Shown: in pieces, positions 37,749-47,116 of the stretch
Position numbering within the stretch: position 1 is the first letter of the stretch
Layout: every line of letters begins with the position of its first letter
NCBI RefSeq assembly: GCF_018638295.1
Contig: NZ_JABTTS010000002.1
Coordinates: forward strand, 1-64,000
Length of the DNA stretch: 64,000 nt
Direction of reading: 5' to 3'
From: Streptomyces sp. CHD11
Lineage (GTDB): Bacteria > Actinomycetota > Actinomycetes > Streptomycetales > Streptomycetaceae
Made by a program: the position numbers and the translations under genes
The notes under the pieces: generated by a model
What the model was told of the DNA's origin: nothing
Database searches by the model: none
The model's input: the letters and a program-made list of their open reading frames with translations, nothing else

Positions 37749-38564
37749 TCAGAGCTGCCCGCGTACGCCCCTCGCCAGTTCTCCGGCCAGCGCGCGGACC
37801 GCCTCGACGCCTGCCGCGTCGTCGGGTGCGTCCAGCATCCGCTTGACGAAGGCCGAGCCGACGATCACACCGTCGGCGAAACGGGCGACCTCGGCCGCCT
37901 GGGCGGGGTTGGAGACGCCCAGGCCGACACAGACCGGAAGGCCGGTGGTGGCGCGGGTGCGCCGGACCAGGTCCTCGGCCTGCGCACCGACCGACTCCCG
38001 GGTGCCGGTGACGCCCATCAGGGAAGCGGCGTAGACGAAGCCGCTGCCGGCCGCGGTGATCTCGGCGAGCCGCTTGTCCCTGCTGCTGGGCGCGACCACG
38101 AAGACCGTGGCGAGCCCGTGCTTCTCCGCGTGTTCCCGCCACAGTGCCGACTCCTGCACCGGCAGGTCGGGCAGGATGCACCCGGCGCCGCCCGCCTCGG
38201 CGAGCTCGGCGGTGAACCGCTCGACGCCGTAGCGGTCGATGGGGTTCCAGTAGGTCATCACGAGGACCGGCTTGCCGGTGGCCGCGTGCGCCTCCCGGAC
38301 CGTGCGCATCACGTCGGCGATCCGCACCCCGCCGCGCAGGGCGATGTCGTCGGCGGTCTGGATGACCGGGCCGTCGAGGACGGGGTCGCTGTGCGGCAGT
38401 CCCACCTCGACCACGTCCGCGCCGCCCTCCAGCGCTGCCCTGACCGCCTCGATGCCGCCGTCCACGGTGGGGAACCCGGCCGGAAGATAGGCGATCAGGG
38501 CGGAGCGGCCCTCGGCCTTCGCCGCGGCGAGGGTGTCGTTCAGCAGCCGTACGTTCCCGCTCAC
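37749..38564 (-). CDS. trpA: tryptophan synthase alpha chain
   Basis: This 271-residue TIM barrel cleaves indole-3-glycerol phosphate to indole. Catalytic residues are Glu53 ([12 protein letters not shown]) and Asp64 (PVLDGP), matching E. coli Glu49/Asp60. [24 protein letters not shown] and the phosphate-binding GLGVSNPAQ with [11 protein letters not shown] are also conserved. The GTG start at 38564 overlaps the trpB stop (GTGA), securing equal synthesis for the alpha2-beta2 complex. Confidence 0.97.
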   Translation of the reverse strand: MSGNVRLLNDTLAAAKAEGRSALIAYLPAGFPTVDGGIEAVRAALEGGADVVEVGLPHSDPVLDGPVIQTADDIALRGGVRIADVMRTVREAHAATGKPVLVMTYWNPIDRYGVERFTAELAEAGGAGCILPDLPVQESALWREHAEKHGLATVFVVAPSSRDKRLAEITAAGSGFVYAASLMGVTGTRESVGAQAEDLVRRTRATTGLPVCVGLGVSNPAQAAEVARFADGVIVGSAFVKRMLDAPDDAAGVEAVRALAGELARGVRGQL

Positions 38565-39844
38565 TTGGCGTCCCCCTCGATCTCGGCGGTGCCGGCCTCG
38601 TCGGCGGCGACCTCGGCGTCGGTGTCGTACAGCCCGAAGTAGCGGGCGGCGGTGTCCATGTCCTTGTCGCCGCGCCCGGACAGGTTGACGACGATCAGCC
38701 CGTCCCTGCCCAGCTCCCTGCCGACCTCCAGGGCTCCGGCGAGGGCGTGCGCGCTCTCGATGGCGGGGATGATGCCCTCGGTGCGCGACAGCAGGCGCAG
38801 CGCCTGCATGGCCGCGTCGTCGGTCACCGCGCGGTACTCGCCGCGGCCGCTGTCCTTGAGGTGGGCGTGCTCCGGTCCGATGCCCGGGTAGTCGAGACCG
38901 GCCGAGATGGAGTACGGCTCGGTGATCTGGCCTTCGTCGTCCTGGAGGACGTAGCTGCGGGAGCCGTGCAGGATGCCGGGCTCGCCCGCGGTGAGGGTGG
39001 CCGCGTGCTCGCCGGTCTCGATGCCGTGTCCGGCGGGCTCGCAGCCGATGAGGCGTACGTCCGGGTCGGGGAGGAAGGCGTGGAAGAGGCCGATCGCGTT
39101 GGAGCCGCCGCCGACGCAGGCGATCGCGGCGTCGGGCAGCCTGCCGGCCCGCTCCAGGAGCTGGCGGCGGGCCTCGACCCCGATGACGCGGTGGAAGTCG
39201 CGGACCATCGCCGGGAAGGGGTGGGGGCCGGCGACCGTGCCGAAGAGGTAGTGGGTGCGGTCGACGTTGGCGACCCAGTCGCGGAACGCCTCGTTGATGG
39301 CGTCCTTCAGGGTGCGGCTGCCGGACTTCACGGCGATGACCTCGGCGCCGAGCATGCGCATCCGGGCCACGTTCAGGGCCTGGCGCTCCGTGTCGATCTC
39401 GCCCATGTAGATCGTGCAGTCGAGCCCGAAGAGGGCGCAGGCGGTGGCGGTGGCCACGCCGTGCTGCCCGGCGCCGGTCTCGGCGATGACGCGGGTCTTG
39501 CCCATGCGCTTGGTGAGGAGGGCCTGACCGAGGACGTTGTTGATCTTGTGTGAGCCGGTGTGGTTCAGGTCCTCGCGCTTGAGGAAGACGGTGGCTCCGC
39601 CGGCGTGCCCGGCGAACCGGGGAACCTCGGTCAGCGCGGAGGGGCGGCCGGTGTAGTGGGCCAGGAGGTCGTCGAGCTCCCGGGCGAACTCGGGATCGGA
39701 TTTGGCCTTGTCGTACTCGGCGGCCACCTCGTCGACCGCCGCGACGAGGGCCTCGGGAATGAACTTGCCGCCGAAGGCGCCGAAGTACCCCTCGGCGCTG
39801 GGGACCTGACCCTCCGGGTCGGGGACGAAGAAGGTGCTGGGCAT
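38561..39844 (-). CDS. trpB: tryptophan synthase beta chain
   Basis: This 427-residue PLP enzyme joins indole and serine to make tryptophan. The PLP Lys is in [20 protein letters not shown], the phosphate loop is [15 protein letters not shown], and the catalytic Glu lies in [19 protein letters not shown]. The last 25 residues are an acidic Ala/Glu/Asp tail beyond the usual end (about 400 residues). The start is the ATG at 39844, 56 bases downstream of the trpM stop. It is translationally coupled to trpA. Confidence 0.97.
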   Translation of the reverse strand: MPSTFFVPDPEGQVPSAEGYFGAFGGKFIPEALVAAVDEVAAEYDKAKSDPEFARELDDLLAHYTGRPSALTEVPRFAGHAGGATVFLKREDLNHTGSHKINNVLGQALLTKRMGKTRVIAETGAGQHGVATATACALFGLDCTIYMGEIDTERQALNVARMRMLGAEVIAVKSGSRTLKDAINEAFRDWVANVDRTHYLFGTVAGPHPFPAMVRDFHRVIGVEARRQLLERAGRLPDAAIACVGGGSNAIGLFHAFLPDPDVRLIGCEPAGHGIETGEHAATLTAGEPGILHGSRSYVLQDDEGQITEPYSISAGLDYPGIGPEHAHLKDSGRGEYRAVTDDAAMQALRLLSRTEGIIPAIESAHALAGALEVGRELGRDGLIVVNLSGRGDKDMDTAARYFGLYDTDAEVAADEAGTAEIEGDAK

Positions 39845-39900
39845 GCGTGTACCTCACGGTGAGTGTGTGCTGGGTACTTTTCGCCGTGGGGGCGGGGTTG

Positions 39901-40149
39901 TCAGGCCGCTGCGGGCCCGTTGCGTCTCGTCGCGCTCACGCGACGGAGTCGCATGTCCGGTACAGCCCCGCGCCCCTGGGTCGGCCGCTGCCATCGCATG
40001 CCGTTGACCTGCCCCGGCTCGTCACCGATGACATACCGCACCCGGCGGCCGTGCACCCGGCGTGCGGGCGCTCGGCAACCGCGGGGGCGGCAGCCTCGCG
40101 CCAGGCGCGCGTAAGGGTCCCGGGGTGCCGGGGCGGGGGCAGGAGTCAT
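39901..40149 (-). CDS. trpM: TrpM-like small modulator of tryptophan biosynthesis
   Basis: This small basic protein of 82 residues is encoded between trpC and trpB. The core ARLARGCRPRGCRAPARR and VHGRRVRYVIGDEPGQVNGM matches what I recall of TrpM from S. coelicolor, a protein of about 63 residues reported to modulate tryptophan biosynthesis and development. Two cysteines lie in a CRPRGC arrangement. The start at ATG 40149 lies 25 bases after the trpC stop with a weak ribosome-binding site. The last 20 or so residues, after GRGAVPD, are encoded within a dispersed repeat, so the natural C-terminus may differ between species. Mechanism unknown. Confidence 0.75.
   Translation of the reverse strand: MTPAPAPAPRDPYARLARGCRPRGCRAPARRVHGRRVRYVIGDEPGQVNGMRWQRPTQGRGAVPDMRLRRVSATRRNGPAAA
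39910..39970 (+). repeat. dispersed intergenic repeat, family B copy 2
   Basis: Same block order as 18171-18230: TGCGGG, GTCGCGC, a GCG-ACGGAGTCGC core and CAGCCCCG at the end. The core GTCGCGCTCACGCGAC is palindromic. It overlaps the last codons of trpM on the other strand. Confidence 0.55.
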
Positions 40150-40173
40150 CGGCGGTCAGCCTAGCGGAGCGGA

Positions 40174-40983
40174 TCAGCCGCGGCCGTGGCGCAGTGCCGG
40201 GTGTTCGCCCGCCGCCACCAGATCGGAGACGGCCGTCCTGGGGTCCTTGCCGGTGACCAGCGACTCGCCGACCAGGACGGCGTCCGCGCCGGCGTTGGCG
40301 TAGGCGATGAGGTCGTGCGGGCCGCGGACGCCGGACTCGGCGACCCTGACCAGGTGGGCGGGGACCTCGGGGGCGACCCGCTCGAAGGTGCCGCGGTCGA
40401 CCTCGAGGGTCTTGAGGTTGCGCGCGTTGATGCCGATGACCCTGGCTCCCGCGTCGACCGCGCGCTCCACCTCGTCCTCGTCGTGGACCTCGACGAGCGG
40501 GGTGAGCCCGATGGACTCCGCGCGCTCGATCAGCGACTCCAGGGCCGGCTGGTCGAGGGCCGCCACGATCAGCAGCGCCAGGTCGGCGCCGTACGCGCGG
40601 GCCTCCCAGAGCTGGTACGACGTGACGATGAAGTCCTTGCGCAGCACGGGGATGTCGACGCGCGCGCGGACGGCCTCCAGGTCGGCCAGCGAACCGCCGA
40701 AGCGGCGCTCCTCGGTGAGGACGGAGATGACGGACGCGCCGCCCGCCTCGTAGTCGGCGGCGAGTGCGGCCGGGTCGGCGATCGCGGCCAGCGCGCCCTT
40801 GGACGGGCTGGAGCGCTTGACCTCGCAGATCACCTTGACGCCGTCGCCGCGCAGGGCGGCCACGCCGTCCTTGGCCGCCGGGGCCTTCGCCGCGCGCTCC
40901 TTGAGCTCGTCGAGGCTGACGCGCGCCTGCCGCTCCGCGAGGTCGGCACGGACTCCGTCGATGATCTCGTCGAGCACACTCAC
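40174..40983 (-). CDS. trpC: indole-3-glycerol phosphate synthase
   Basis: This 269-residue TIM barrel cyclises carboxyphenylaminodeoxyribulose phosphate to indole-3-glycerol phosphate. [15 protein letters not shown] carries the catalytic Lys and the conserved Glu, [20 protein letters not shown] the second Lys, [12 protein letters not shown] the substrate Glu, [14 protein letters not shown] the ring contact, and [12 protein letters not shown] the phosphate site. The GTG start at 40983 gives [10 protein letters not shown], the conserved N-terminus. It is first in the trpC-M-B-A group and is separated by 125 bases from the next gene upstream, so it may have its own promoter. Confidence 0.97.
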   Translation of the reverse strand: MSVLDEIIDGVRADLAERQARVSLDELKERAAKAPAAKDGVAALRGDGVKVICEVKRSSPSKGALAAIADPAALAADYEAGGASVISVLTEERRFGGSLADLEAVRARVDIPVLRKDFIVTSYQLWEARAYGADLALLIVAALDQPALESLIERAESIGLTPLVEVHDEDEVERAVDAGARVIGINARNLKTLEVDRGTFERVAPEVPAHLVRVAESGVRGPHDLIAYANAGADAVLVGESLVTGKDPRTAVSDLVAAGEHPALRHGRG

Positions 40984-41108
40984 GCGAGCGGCCCCCTTCC
41001 CTACGGTCGGTCTTCGGTGTCACTGGTCACTGCGATGGTATCCGGAGCAGGGCGTATGCCCCGCATCCGGTCGACGCCGGTCCCACTACCCGGACGGCCG
41101 TCCGGTGA

Positions 41109-41549
41109 TCAAGGATGCAACCAGCCGCCGAACGGCAGGTTCCGGACAACCGTGAACACCAGCACCAACGCGCCCAGGGACCACAGGAGCACCGGCGGCG
41201 GATCGATCCTCGGGGCCGGTGCGCCGCGGGCGGCGCGGACCACCCAGACGGTCCACAGCACGGCGAAGCCCGCGTAGCCGAGGACGGCGGGCGCGTTGGC
41301 CTGGAGGGCGGCCAGAAGGTCGCCGTGGGCGACGGCGTGCGCGCTGCGCAGGCCGCCGCAGCCGGGGCAGTACAGGCCGGTGAGGTGCAGCAGCGGGCAG
41401 ACGGGATAGTGACCGGGCTCGTTGGGGTCGACGGCTCCGACGTAGGCGAAGGCTCCGGTGACGGCGGCGAGCAGCCCGGCGGGGACGGCCAGCCGGGCCG
41501 CCCTGCCGCCGCGGGACACGCTGGGGCTGGGGGCGTTCACAGGGTGCAT
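41109..41549 (-). CDS. DUF2752 membrane protein
   Basis: This encodes 146 residues with about three hydrophobic segments. The DUF2752 signature HYPVCPLLHLTGLYCPGCGG continues with LRSAHAVAHGDLLAALQANA. The family is a small conserved membrane protein with a CPxCG motif and unknown role. The ATG at 41549 is the first consistent with the family; the frame is open further up without support. It lies 125 bases upstream of trpC on the same strand, between trp genes in an arrangement that I believe is conserved in streptomycetes. Confidence 0.85.
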   Translation of the reverse strand: MHPVNAPSPSVSRGGRAARLAVPAGLLAAVTGAFAYVGAVDPNEPGHYPVCPLLHLTGLYCPGCGGLRSAHAVAHGDLLAALQANAPAVLGYAGFAVLWTVWVVRAARGAPAPRIDPPPVLLWSLGALVLVFTVVRNLPFGGWLHP

Positions 41550-41628
41550 TGTGCCCCGGACGCGGGTCAGGGGCGGTTCCGGCTCCGCCGTGCGGGCCGC
41601 CGCCCCTGCTCCTGGCTCCGGGTGGTGC

Positions 41629-41880
41629 TCAGCTCCGGGCGCCGGCCGGGGACGAGTCGCCGGTGGTCCGGTGCACGGGGTGGTCGCTCTTCGGCTGGCC
41701 CATGCCCATCGAGCGCATGATGTAGCCGACCACACCGCCGAGGAGGACGACGCCCAGGCTCGCCCAGAAGCCCACCGGCTGGTCCATGACCATGAACGCG
41801 CCCGCGGCACAGAAACCGATGAAGGCGATGATGACACCGGTCCAGGCGGCCGGGGTGTGACCGTGGTTGCTGCCCGCCAT
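41629..41880 (-). CDS. small two-helix membrane protein (HGxxPAAW type)
   Basis: This encodes 83 residues: a short His-containing leader (SNHGHTPAAWTGV), two hydrophobic segments (VIIAFIGFCAAGAFMVM and ASLGVVLLGGVVGYIM) and a hydrophilic tail. The ATG at 41880 is preceded by GAGGAG. Proteins with this HG-hTPAAW opening are common next to trp genes in actinobacteria. Function unknown; it may belong to a trp-associated membrane unit with the flanking genes. Confidence 0.8.
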   Translation of the reverse strand: MAGSNHGHTPAAWTGVIIAFIGFCAAGAFMVMDQPVGFWASLGVVLLGGVVGYIMRSMGMGQPKSDHPVHRTTGDSSPAGARS

Positions 41881-42043
41881 TGCTTGCTCCTCGTTGCTGT
41901 GTACGTGTCTGAGCAGGACGCTCCCCTCCATCATCCCGTACGACCCGGTCCCGGGTGATCGGGGGTACCGGGACCGCGGGCGGCCGGCGGGGAGGGAGGA
42001 GCACCCCGTGACCGCGTCACCTCGCCGGATGGTGACCGGAGCC

Positions 42044-42082
42044 GGTCACGCCTGCCGGGGTCACGCCTGCCGGAATCACGCC
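42044..42082. repeat. 15-base tandem repeat at a gene 3' end
   Basis: GGTCACGCCTGCCGG occurs twice in perfect tandem (42044-42058 and 42059-42073), followed by a degenerate AATCACGCC. The third unit contains the stop codon of the TIGR02234-like gene (42076-42078). Confidence 0.7.
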
Positions 42083-42711
42083 CCCGTCGGGTCCTCGCCC
42101 CGGTCGAGCGCCTTCCAGAGGTCCTCCGGACGGTCCGGGTCGGCCGGCGCGGGCCGACGGCGCGGGCGGGCCTGCGCGCCGGCCCGCTCGTAACGGCCCG
42201 ACATGGCCGGCCACAGCCGCCCGTACCGCAGCGCCAGCAGCCCCGCCACCAGCAGCAGCGCACCGCCCGCGGCGGCGACGTACGGCCACGCCGTATGGCT
42301 GAGGGCGGCCACCGTCGCCGACGTGTCGCCCGACACCTGCGCCGCCTGCTCGTCGAGCGCCGCGCGGTCCGACGCTCCGAGCAGCGCCGCAGCGACCGTG
42401 CCCGCCCCGGAGAGGGCGAGCACCGCGGCGACGGCTAAGCGGCCGGCCCGGCGGACGGCGAAGACGGCGACGAGCGCGGCCAGCCCCACGACCGCCAGGG
42501 CGGCCGGCACGCCGGTGATGTCGCTTCCCGTGGCGGTCAGCGGGAACGCGCCGCCGGCCACCGTCGCGGTGCCCTCCGACCACTGCTGCCGGGTGGCGAG
42601 CAGGACCACGGCGGCGCCCAGGGCACCGGACAGCAGGGCCACGGCGAGGCTGAGGCGGCCGGTCCTGGCGGAGCCGGCGGCCTCGGAAGGGGGGGTAGGT
42701 GCAGCAGTCAC
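42076..42711 (-). CDS. Trp-operon-associated membrane protein (TIGR02234 type)
   Basis: This encodes 211 residues with four hydrophobic segments (LSLAVALLSGALGAAVVLLA; AALAVVGLAALVAVFAV; LAVAAVLALSGAGTVAAALL; WPYVAAAGGALLLVAGLLAL) and a basic cytoplasmic C-terminus. The pattern RQQWSEGTATVAGGAFPLTA matches the actinobacterial trp-region membrane protein family, of unknown function. The GTG at 42711 lies only eight bases after the trpE stop, so the genes are co-transcribed. A role in aromatic metabolite transport is possible but unproven. Confidence 0.85.
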   Translation of the reverse strand: MTAAPTPPSEAAGSARTGRLSLAVALLSGALGAAVVLLATRQQWSEGTATVAGGAFPLTATGSDITGVPAALAVVGLAALVAVFAVRRAGRLAVAAVLALSGAGTVAAALLGASDRAALDEQAAQVSGDTSATVAALSHTAWPYVAAAGGALLLVAGLLALRYGRLWPAMSGRYERAGAQARPRRRPAPADPDRPEDLWKALDRGEDPTGA

Positions 42712-42719
42712 GCCCTCCA

Positions 42720-44264
42720 CTATCGCTCGAACCCCGGGCGAACCGGTACCCGGGGTTCGTCCCGGACGTCCCGGTTCACGCCCAGCCGGTTCGCCGTGTG
42801 CACGGCGCGCAGGGCCGCCGCCGCCTTGTTGCGGCACTCGGTGTCCTCGGCGGCCGGGTCCGAGTCCGCGACGATTCCGGCTCCCGCCTGGACGTACGCG
42901 GTGCCGTCCCGCAGCAGCGCGGTACGGATGGCGATGGCGGTGTCGGAGTCGCCGGCGAAGTCTAGGTAGCCGACACAGCCGCCGTACAGACCGCGCCGGG
43001 ACGGTTCGAGTTCGTCGATGATCTGCATCGCGCGGGGCTTGGGCGCGCCGGAGAGCGTGCCGGCCGGGAAGCAGGCGGTGAGCACGTCGAAGGCGGTGCG
43101 GTCGTCCGTGACCCGGCCGGTGACCGTGGAGACGATGTGCATGACGTGCGAGTAGCGCTCGACGGACATGAAGTCGACCACCTCGACGGAGCCGGGTGCG
43201 CAGACCCGCCCGAGGTCGTTGCGGCCCAGGTCGACGAGCATGAGGTGCTCGGCGCGCTCCTTGGGGTCGGCGAGCAGTTCGTCGGCGAGGGCCTGGTCCT
43301 CCTGCGGGGTGGCACCGCGGTGCCGGGTGCCGGCGATGGGGTGGACCATGGCCTGTCCGTCGTCGACCTTCACCAGGGCCTCGGGGGAGGAGCCGACCAC
43401 GTCGAACCCGTCGAAGCGGAACAGGTACATGTAGGGGGACGGGTTGGTGGCGCGCAGCACCCGGTAGACGTCGAGGGCGGTCGCCGTGCACGGCGTCTCG
43501 AACCGCTGGGAGGGGACGACCTGGAAGGCCTCCCCGGCGCGGATGCGTTCCTTGACGTCCTCCACGGCCGCCCGGAAGTCGGGACCGCCCCACCGGGCGG
43601 TGTACTCGGGCAGTTCGGACGGGGGCAGGACGGCGGGCGGCTGGGCCACCGCACGGGTGAGGTCCGCCTCCATGGCGTCCAGCCGGGCCACGGCGTCGAA
43701 GTACGCCTCCTCTACGCCGGTCTCCAGGTCGTTGTGGTTGATCGCGTTGGCGATCAGCCGGACGGAGCCCTCCCAGTGGTCCATGACGGCGAGGTCGCTG
43801 GTGAGCAGCATGGTCAGCTCGGGGAGCCGCAGATCGTCCCGTTCGCCGGGGCCGATGCGCTCCAGGCGGCGCACGATGTCGTAGCCGAGGTAGCCGACCA
43901 TGCCGCCGGTGAAGGGCGGCAGGCCGAGGTCGTGGGCGAGGTCCCGGGGGGTGTGCAGGGTCCGGAGGGTGGCGCGCAGTGCGGCGAGCGGGTCGCCGTC
44001 CGTGGGGACGCCCACCGGCGGGGTGCCCTCCCAGTGCGCCCGGCCGTCGCGTTCGGTGAGGGTGGCGGCGCTGCGGACGCCGACGAAGGAGTACCGGGAC
44101 CAGGTCCTGCCGTTCTCCGCGGACTCGAGCAGGAACGTGCCGGGCCGCTCGCCGGCGAGTTTGCGGTAGAGCGCGACCGGGGTGTCGCCGTCGGCGAGGA
44201 GCTTGCGGGAGACCGGGATGACCCGGCGGTCGGTGGCCAGTTCGCGGAACGTCTCGAGATCCAT
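42720..44264 (-). CDS. trpE: anthranilate synthase component I
   Basis: This 514-residue enzyme converts chorismate to anthranilate with ammonia from a TrpG partner. An N-terminal domain of about 200 residues is followed by the chorismate-binding domain: [68 protein letters not shown] and [20 protein letters not shown], with [20 protein letters not shown] at the end. The N-terminal FLLESAENG motif suggests feedback inhibition by Trp. No trpG or trpD lies in the window, so those are encoded elsewhere. The start is the ATG at 44264, 11 bases after hisI. Confidence 0.96.
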   Translation of the reverse strand: MDLETFRELATDRRVIPVSRKLLADGDTPVALYRKLAGERPGTFLLESAENGRTWSRYSFVGVRSAATLTERDGRAHWEGTPPVGVPTDGDPLAALRATLRTLHTPRDLAHDLGLPPFTGGMVGYLGYDIVRRLERIGPGERDDLRLPELTMLLTSDLAVMDHWEGSVRLIANAINHNDLETGVEEAYFDAVARLDAMEADLTRAVAQPPAVLPPSELPEYTARWGGPDFRAAVEDVKERIRAGEAFQVVPSQRFETPCTATALDVYRVLRATNPSPYMYLFRFDGFDVVGSSPEALVKVDDGQAMVHPIAGTRHRGATPQEDQALADELLADPKERAEHLMLVDLGRNDLGRVCAPGSVEVVDFMSVERYSHVMHIVSTVTGRVTDDRTAFDVLTACFPAGTLSGAPKPRAMQIIDELEPSRRGLYGGCVGYLDFAGDSDTAIAIRTALLRDGTAYVQAGAGIVADSDPAAEDTECRNKAAAALRAVHTANRLGVNRDVRDEPRVPVRPGFER

Positions 44265-44275
44265 GGCGGCAGACC

Positions 44276-44707
44276 CTACTGATCCGCGGCGGGCGCGTCG
44301 GCCATCAGCACGTCGGCGTCGAAGCAGGTGCGGGCGCCGGTGTGGCAGGCCGCGCCGACCTGGTCCACCTTGACCAGCACGGTGTCGGCGTCGCAGTCCA
44401 GGGCGACCGACCTGACCCGCTGGACGTGGCCGGAGGTGTCCCCCTTGACCCAGTACTCCTGGCGGCTGCGCGACCAGTAGGTACAGCGGCCGGTGGTCAG
44501 CGTGCGGTGCAGTGCCTCGTCGTCCATCCACCCCAGCATCAGCACCTCACCGGTGTCGTACTGCTGGGCGATGGCGGGCAGGAGGCCGTCGGAGCTGCGC
44601 TTGAGCCGGGCGGCGAGCTCCGGGTCGAGGCGGCTGGGCGGAGCGCTGTGGGGCGCGGCGCCTCCGTGAGGGGTGGTGGCCGGGCGACGGGCGGGCGTGC
44701 TGGTCAT
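44276..44707 (-). CDS. hisI: phosphoribosyl-AMP cyclohydrolase
   Basis: This 143-residue zinc enzyme catalyses the third step of histidine synthesis. [59 protein letters not shown] and the Cys/His region [13 protein letters not shown] are diagnostic. It is the monofunctional form without a HisE domain. The first 30 residues are Ser/Ala/Pro-rich. Two ATGs (44716 and 44707) are possible and neither has a clear ribosome-binding site. It is separated from the rest of the his genes by two plus-strand genes and is co-oriented with trpE. Confidence 0.95.
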   Translation of the reverse strand: MTSTPARRPATTPHGGAAPHSAPPSRLDPELAARLKRSSDGLLPAIAQQYDTGEVLMLGWMDDEALHRTLTTGRCTYWSRSRQEYWVKGDTSGHVQRVRSVALDCDADTVLVKVDQVGAACHTGARTCFDADVLMADAPAADQ

Positions 44708-44872
44708 GCGGACCATTGTGCCGCGCCGGGCGCGCGCGCCCGCGGACTCGTCCACCGATTGGGCAGCGGTGGCACGACGGACGTGCTCCGTGCCGTCCGG
44801 GCGCCGGGCGTGCGCCACCGCGGGACGGTGACCGGGTGGGCGGACTTTGCGGGCGGCCGTAGGCTGGCTTGC

Positions 44873-45508
44873 ATGTCGACCCATGCGAAGCGTGAACGAC
44901 TCCTGCTGGCCGATCTGCTGGAGACCACGGGCCCACAGGCCCCTACCTTGTGCGAGGGCTGGACGACCCGGGACCTCGCCGCCCATGTGGTGGTGCGCGA
45001 GCGCCGCCCCGACGCAGCCGGCGGCATGCTGGTGAAGCAGCTCGCGCCGCGTCTGGAACGGGTGACGGCGGAGTTCACCGCCAAACCGTACGAGGAGCTG
45101 ATCCAGCTCATCAGGACCGGCCCCCCGCGCTTCTCCCCCTTCTCGCTCAAGCAGGTCGACGAGCTGGCGAACATCGTCGAGTTCTACGTCCACACCGAGG
45201 ACGTCCGCCGGGCCCAGCCGGAGTGGACGCCGCGCGAGCTGGACCCGGTGTTCCAGGACGTCCTGTGGTCGCGGCTGGAGCGTTCCGCCCGGCTGATGGG
45301 GCGGGGGGTCCCGGTGGGTCTGGTGCTGCGCCGTCCGGACGCCCGGACGGTGGTGGCCCATCGCGGCACGCCCGTGGTCACGGTGACCGGGGAGCCGTCC
45401 GAGCTGGTGCTGTTCTCCTATGGCCGGCAGAGCGCGGCCGAGGTCGGGCTGGAGGGCGACGACCACGCGATCGCCAGGCTGCGGGAGACCAAGCAGCTCG
45501 GCATCTGA
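44873..45508 (+). CDS. TIGR03085-type DinB/maleylpyruvate isomerase-like protein
   Basis: This 211-residue helical-bundle protein is of the mycothiol-dependent-isomerase-like superfamily (TIGR03085 subgroup). Signatures are [40 protein letters not shown] (the metal-ligand His) and [18 protein letters not shown] (His of the second ligand). Family members bind a metal, and some are thiol-dependent enzymes; the substrate here is unknown. The ATG at 44873 is divergent from hisI, with 165 bases between starts. Confidence 0.85.
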   Translation: MSTHAKRERLLLADLLETTGPQAPTLCEGWTTRDLAAHVVVRERRPDAAGGMLVKQLAPRLERVTAEFTAKPYEELIQLIRTGPPRFSPFSLKQVDELANIVEFYVHTEDVRRAQPEWTPRELDPVFQDVLWSRLERSARLMGRGVPVGLVLRRPDARTVVAHRGTPVVTVTGEPSELVLFSYGRQSAAEVGLEGDDHAIARLRETKQLGI

Positions 45509-45531
45509 TCCGTACCCGAAAGGCACAGCTC

Positions 45532-45930
45532 GTGATCAAAGTGGCCATGACCAGCGTGTACGTCGACGACGTGGCGAAGGCGCACGCCTTCTACACCGAC
45601 GTTCTCGGCTTCGAGACGCGTACCCACAGGGACCTGGGCGACGGGACGCCGTTCGTCACGGTGGGCGCGCGCGAGGGCGCCCAGCGGGATCTTGAGCTGC
45701 TGCTGGAGCCGGGCCGCAGTCCCATCGCCGAGCCCTACCGGCGGTCACTGCGGGAGGCGGGGCTCCCGGCGATCGTGTTCTCGGTGGACGATCTCCGCGC
45801 GGAGTACGAGCGGCTGCGCGGAGAGGGTGTCCACTTCGTCCAGGACCCCCGGGAGCAGGGTCCGGTGATCATGGCGGTCCTGGACGACACGGTCGGCAAC
45901 CTCATCCAGCTGGCTCAGCCGGCCGGCTGA
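45532..45930 (+). CDS. VOC (glyoxalase/bleomycin-resistance) family protein
   Basis: This encodes 132 residues with the paired beta-alpha-beta-beta-beta fold of the vicinal-oxygen-chelate family. [55 protein letters not shown] and [12 protein letters not shown] are recognisable. The usual metal-ligand His at the start of strand 1 is not evident (MTSVYVD), so it may be a non-metal or altered member. The GTG at 45532 lies 23 bases after the previous gene, so the two are probably co-transcribed. It ends 14 bases from the convergent hisF. Confidence 0.85.
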   Translation: MIKVAMTSVYVDDVAKAHAFYTDVLGFETRTHRDLGDGTPFVTVGAREGAQRDLELLLEPGRSPIAEPYRRSLREAGLPAIVFSVDDLRAEYERLRGEGVHFVQDPREQGPVIMAVLDDTVGNLIQLAQPAG

Positions 45931-45943
45931 GCCGGGCCCGCCT

Positions 45944-46699
45944 TCAGCGCACGGGGTGGCCGGCCGCCCGCAGTGTCTCCTTGACCTGGCCGATCCGCAG
46001 GTCGCCGAAGTGGAAGACCGAGGCGGCCAGCACGGCGTCCGCGCCCGCCGCTACGGCGGGCGGGAAGTCGCCGAGCCTTCCGGCGCCGCCGGAGGCGATC
46101 ACCGGGACGGTGACGTGCTTGCGGACCGCCGCGATCATCTCCAGGTCGTAGCCGTCCTTGGTGCCGTCGGCGTCCATGGAGTTGAGCAGGATCTCGCCGG
46201 CGCCCAGTTCGGCCGCACGGTGCGCCCATTCCACGGCGTCGATGCCGGTGCCGCGGCGGCCGCCGTGGGTGGTGACCTCGAAGGTGCCGGCCTCGGTGCG
46301 GCGGGCGTCCACCGACAGGACGAGGACCTGGCGGCCGAAGCGTTCGGCGATCTCGCGGATGAGTTCGGGGCGGGCGATGGCCGCGGTGTTGACGCCGACT
46401 TTGTCGGCGCCCGCGCGGAGCAGCTTGTCCACGTCGTCGGCGGTGCGGACGCCGCCGCCCACCGTCAGCGGGATGAACACCTGTTCGGCGGTGCGGCGCA
46501 CCACGTCATAGGTCGTCTCACGGTCGCCGGACGAGGCGGTGATGTCCAGGAACGTCAGCTCGTCGGCGCCCTCGGCGTCGTACACCTTGGCCATCTCCAC
46601 GGGGTCGCCCGCGTCCCGCAAATTCTGGAAGTTGACCCCCTTGACCACCCGGCCGTTGTCCACGTCCAGGCAGGGGATGACTCGGACCGCCAGGGTCAT
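45944..46699 (-). CDS. hisF: imidazole glycerol phosphate synthase subunit HisF
   Basis: This 251-residue TIM barrel cyclase subunit pairs with HisH. The catalytic Asp near the N-terminus ([18 protein letters not shown]), [57 protein letters not shown] (second Asp) and [14 protein letters not shown] are conserved. The ATG overlaps the stop of the upstream ridA-like gene (46696-46699). Confidence 0.97.
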   Translation of the reverse strand: MTLAVRVIPCLDVDNGRVVKGVNFQNLRDAGDPVEMAKVYDAEGADELTFLDITASSGDRETTYDVVRRTAEQVFIPLTVGGGVRTADDVDKLLRAGADKVGVNTAAIARPELIREIAERFGRQVLVLSVDARRTEAGTFEVTTHGGRRGTGIDAVEWAHRAAELGAGEILLNSMDADGTKDGYDLEMIAAVRKHVTVPVIASGGAGRLGDFPPAVAAGADAVLAASVFHFGDLRIGQVKETLRAAGHPVR

Positions 46700-47100
46700 G
46701 AATCCACGGCTCCTCTGAATGCTTCGAGTTCCACTGAGACCAGTACGCGCGAGTCGATGAAGCCCTCCACCACCAGCAGCGTGGTGACCGGGCGCACCGC
46801 GTCGAACAGCTCCTTGTGCGCGCGTCCGGCCGCGTCGACGTCCCGCGCGTGGGCGAGATGGATTCGGGTGCGGATCACGGACCCGGTGCCGAGCCCGAAC
46901 TCCCCGATCGCCTCCAGCGCGAGGGTGAAGGCCTCCTTGGCCTGCTCGTAGGGGTCGCCCTCCCCGTGGAGCACATCGCCCCGGAAGGCGGTCGTGCCGC
47001 CCACCAGGACGCGGTCGCCCGCCGCCACGGCGCGTGCGAAGCCGAGGGTCTCCTCCCAGGGGTTCCCGCTCTGCACGCGTCGCACGGCGTCGGAGGTCAT
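46696..47100 (-). CDS. RidA/YjgF family enamine/imine deaminase-like protein
   Basis: This 134-residue single-domain protein has the chorismate-mutase-like RidA fold. [77 protein letters not shown] and the substrate Arg/Glu region [15 protein letters not shown] are recognisable, though the family's usual R-x-x-V-E at the end is slightly modified. RidA enzymes hydrolyse reactive enamines and imines from PLP chemistry. It lies 16 bases after priA and is translationally coupled to hisF, so it is expressed as part of the his operon. Confidence 0.88.
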   Translation of the reverse strand: MTSDAVRRVQSGNPWEETLGFARAVAAGDRVLVGGTTAFRGDVLHGEGDPYEQAKEAFTLALEAIGEFGLGTGSVIRTRIHLAHARDVDAAGRAHKELFDAVRPVTTLLVVEGFIDSRVLVSVELEAFRGAVDS

Positions 47101-47116
47101 CGCGCGGTGTCCCGGT

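Noticed and set aside
40984-41108. Trp attenuator before trpC
   Set aside because: No leader peptide with consecutive Trp codons and no clear alternative hairpins could be found in the 125 bases.
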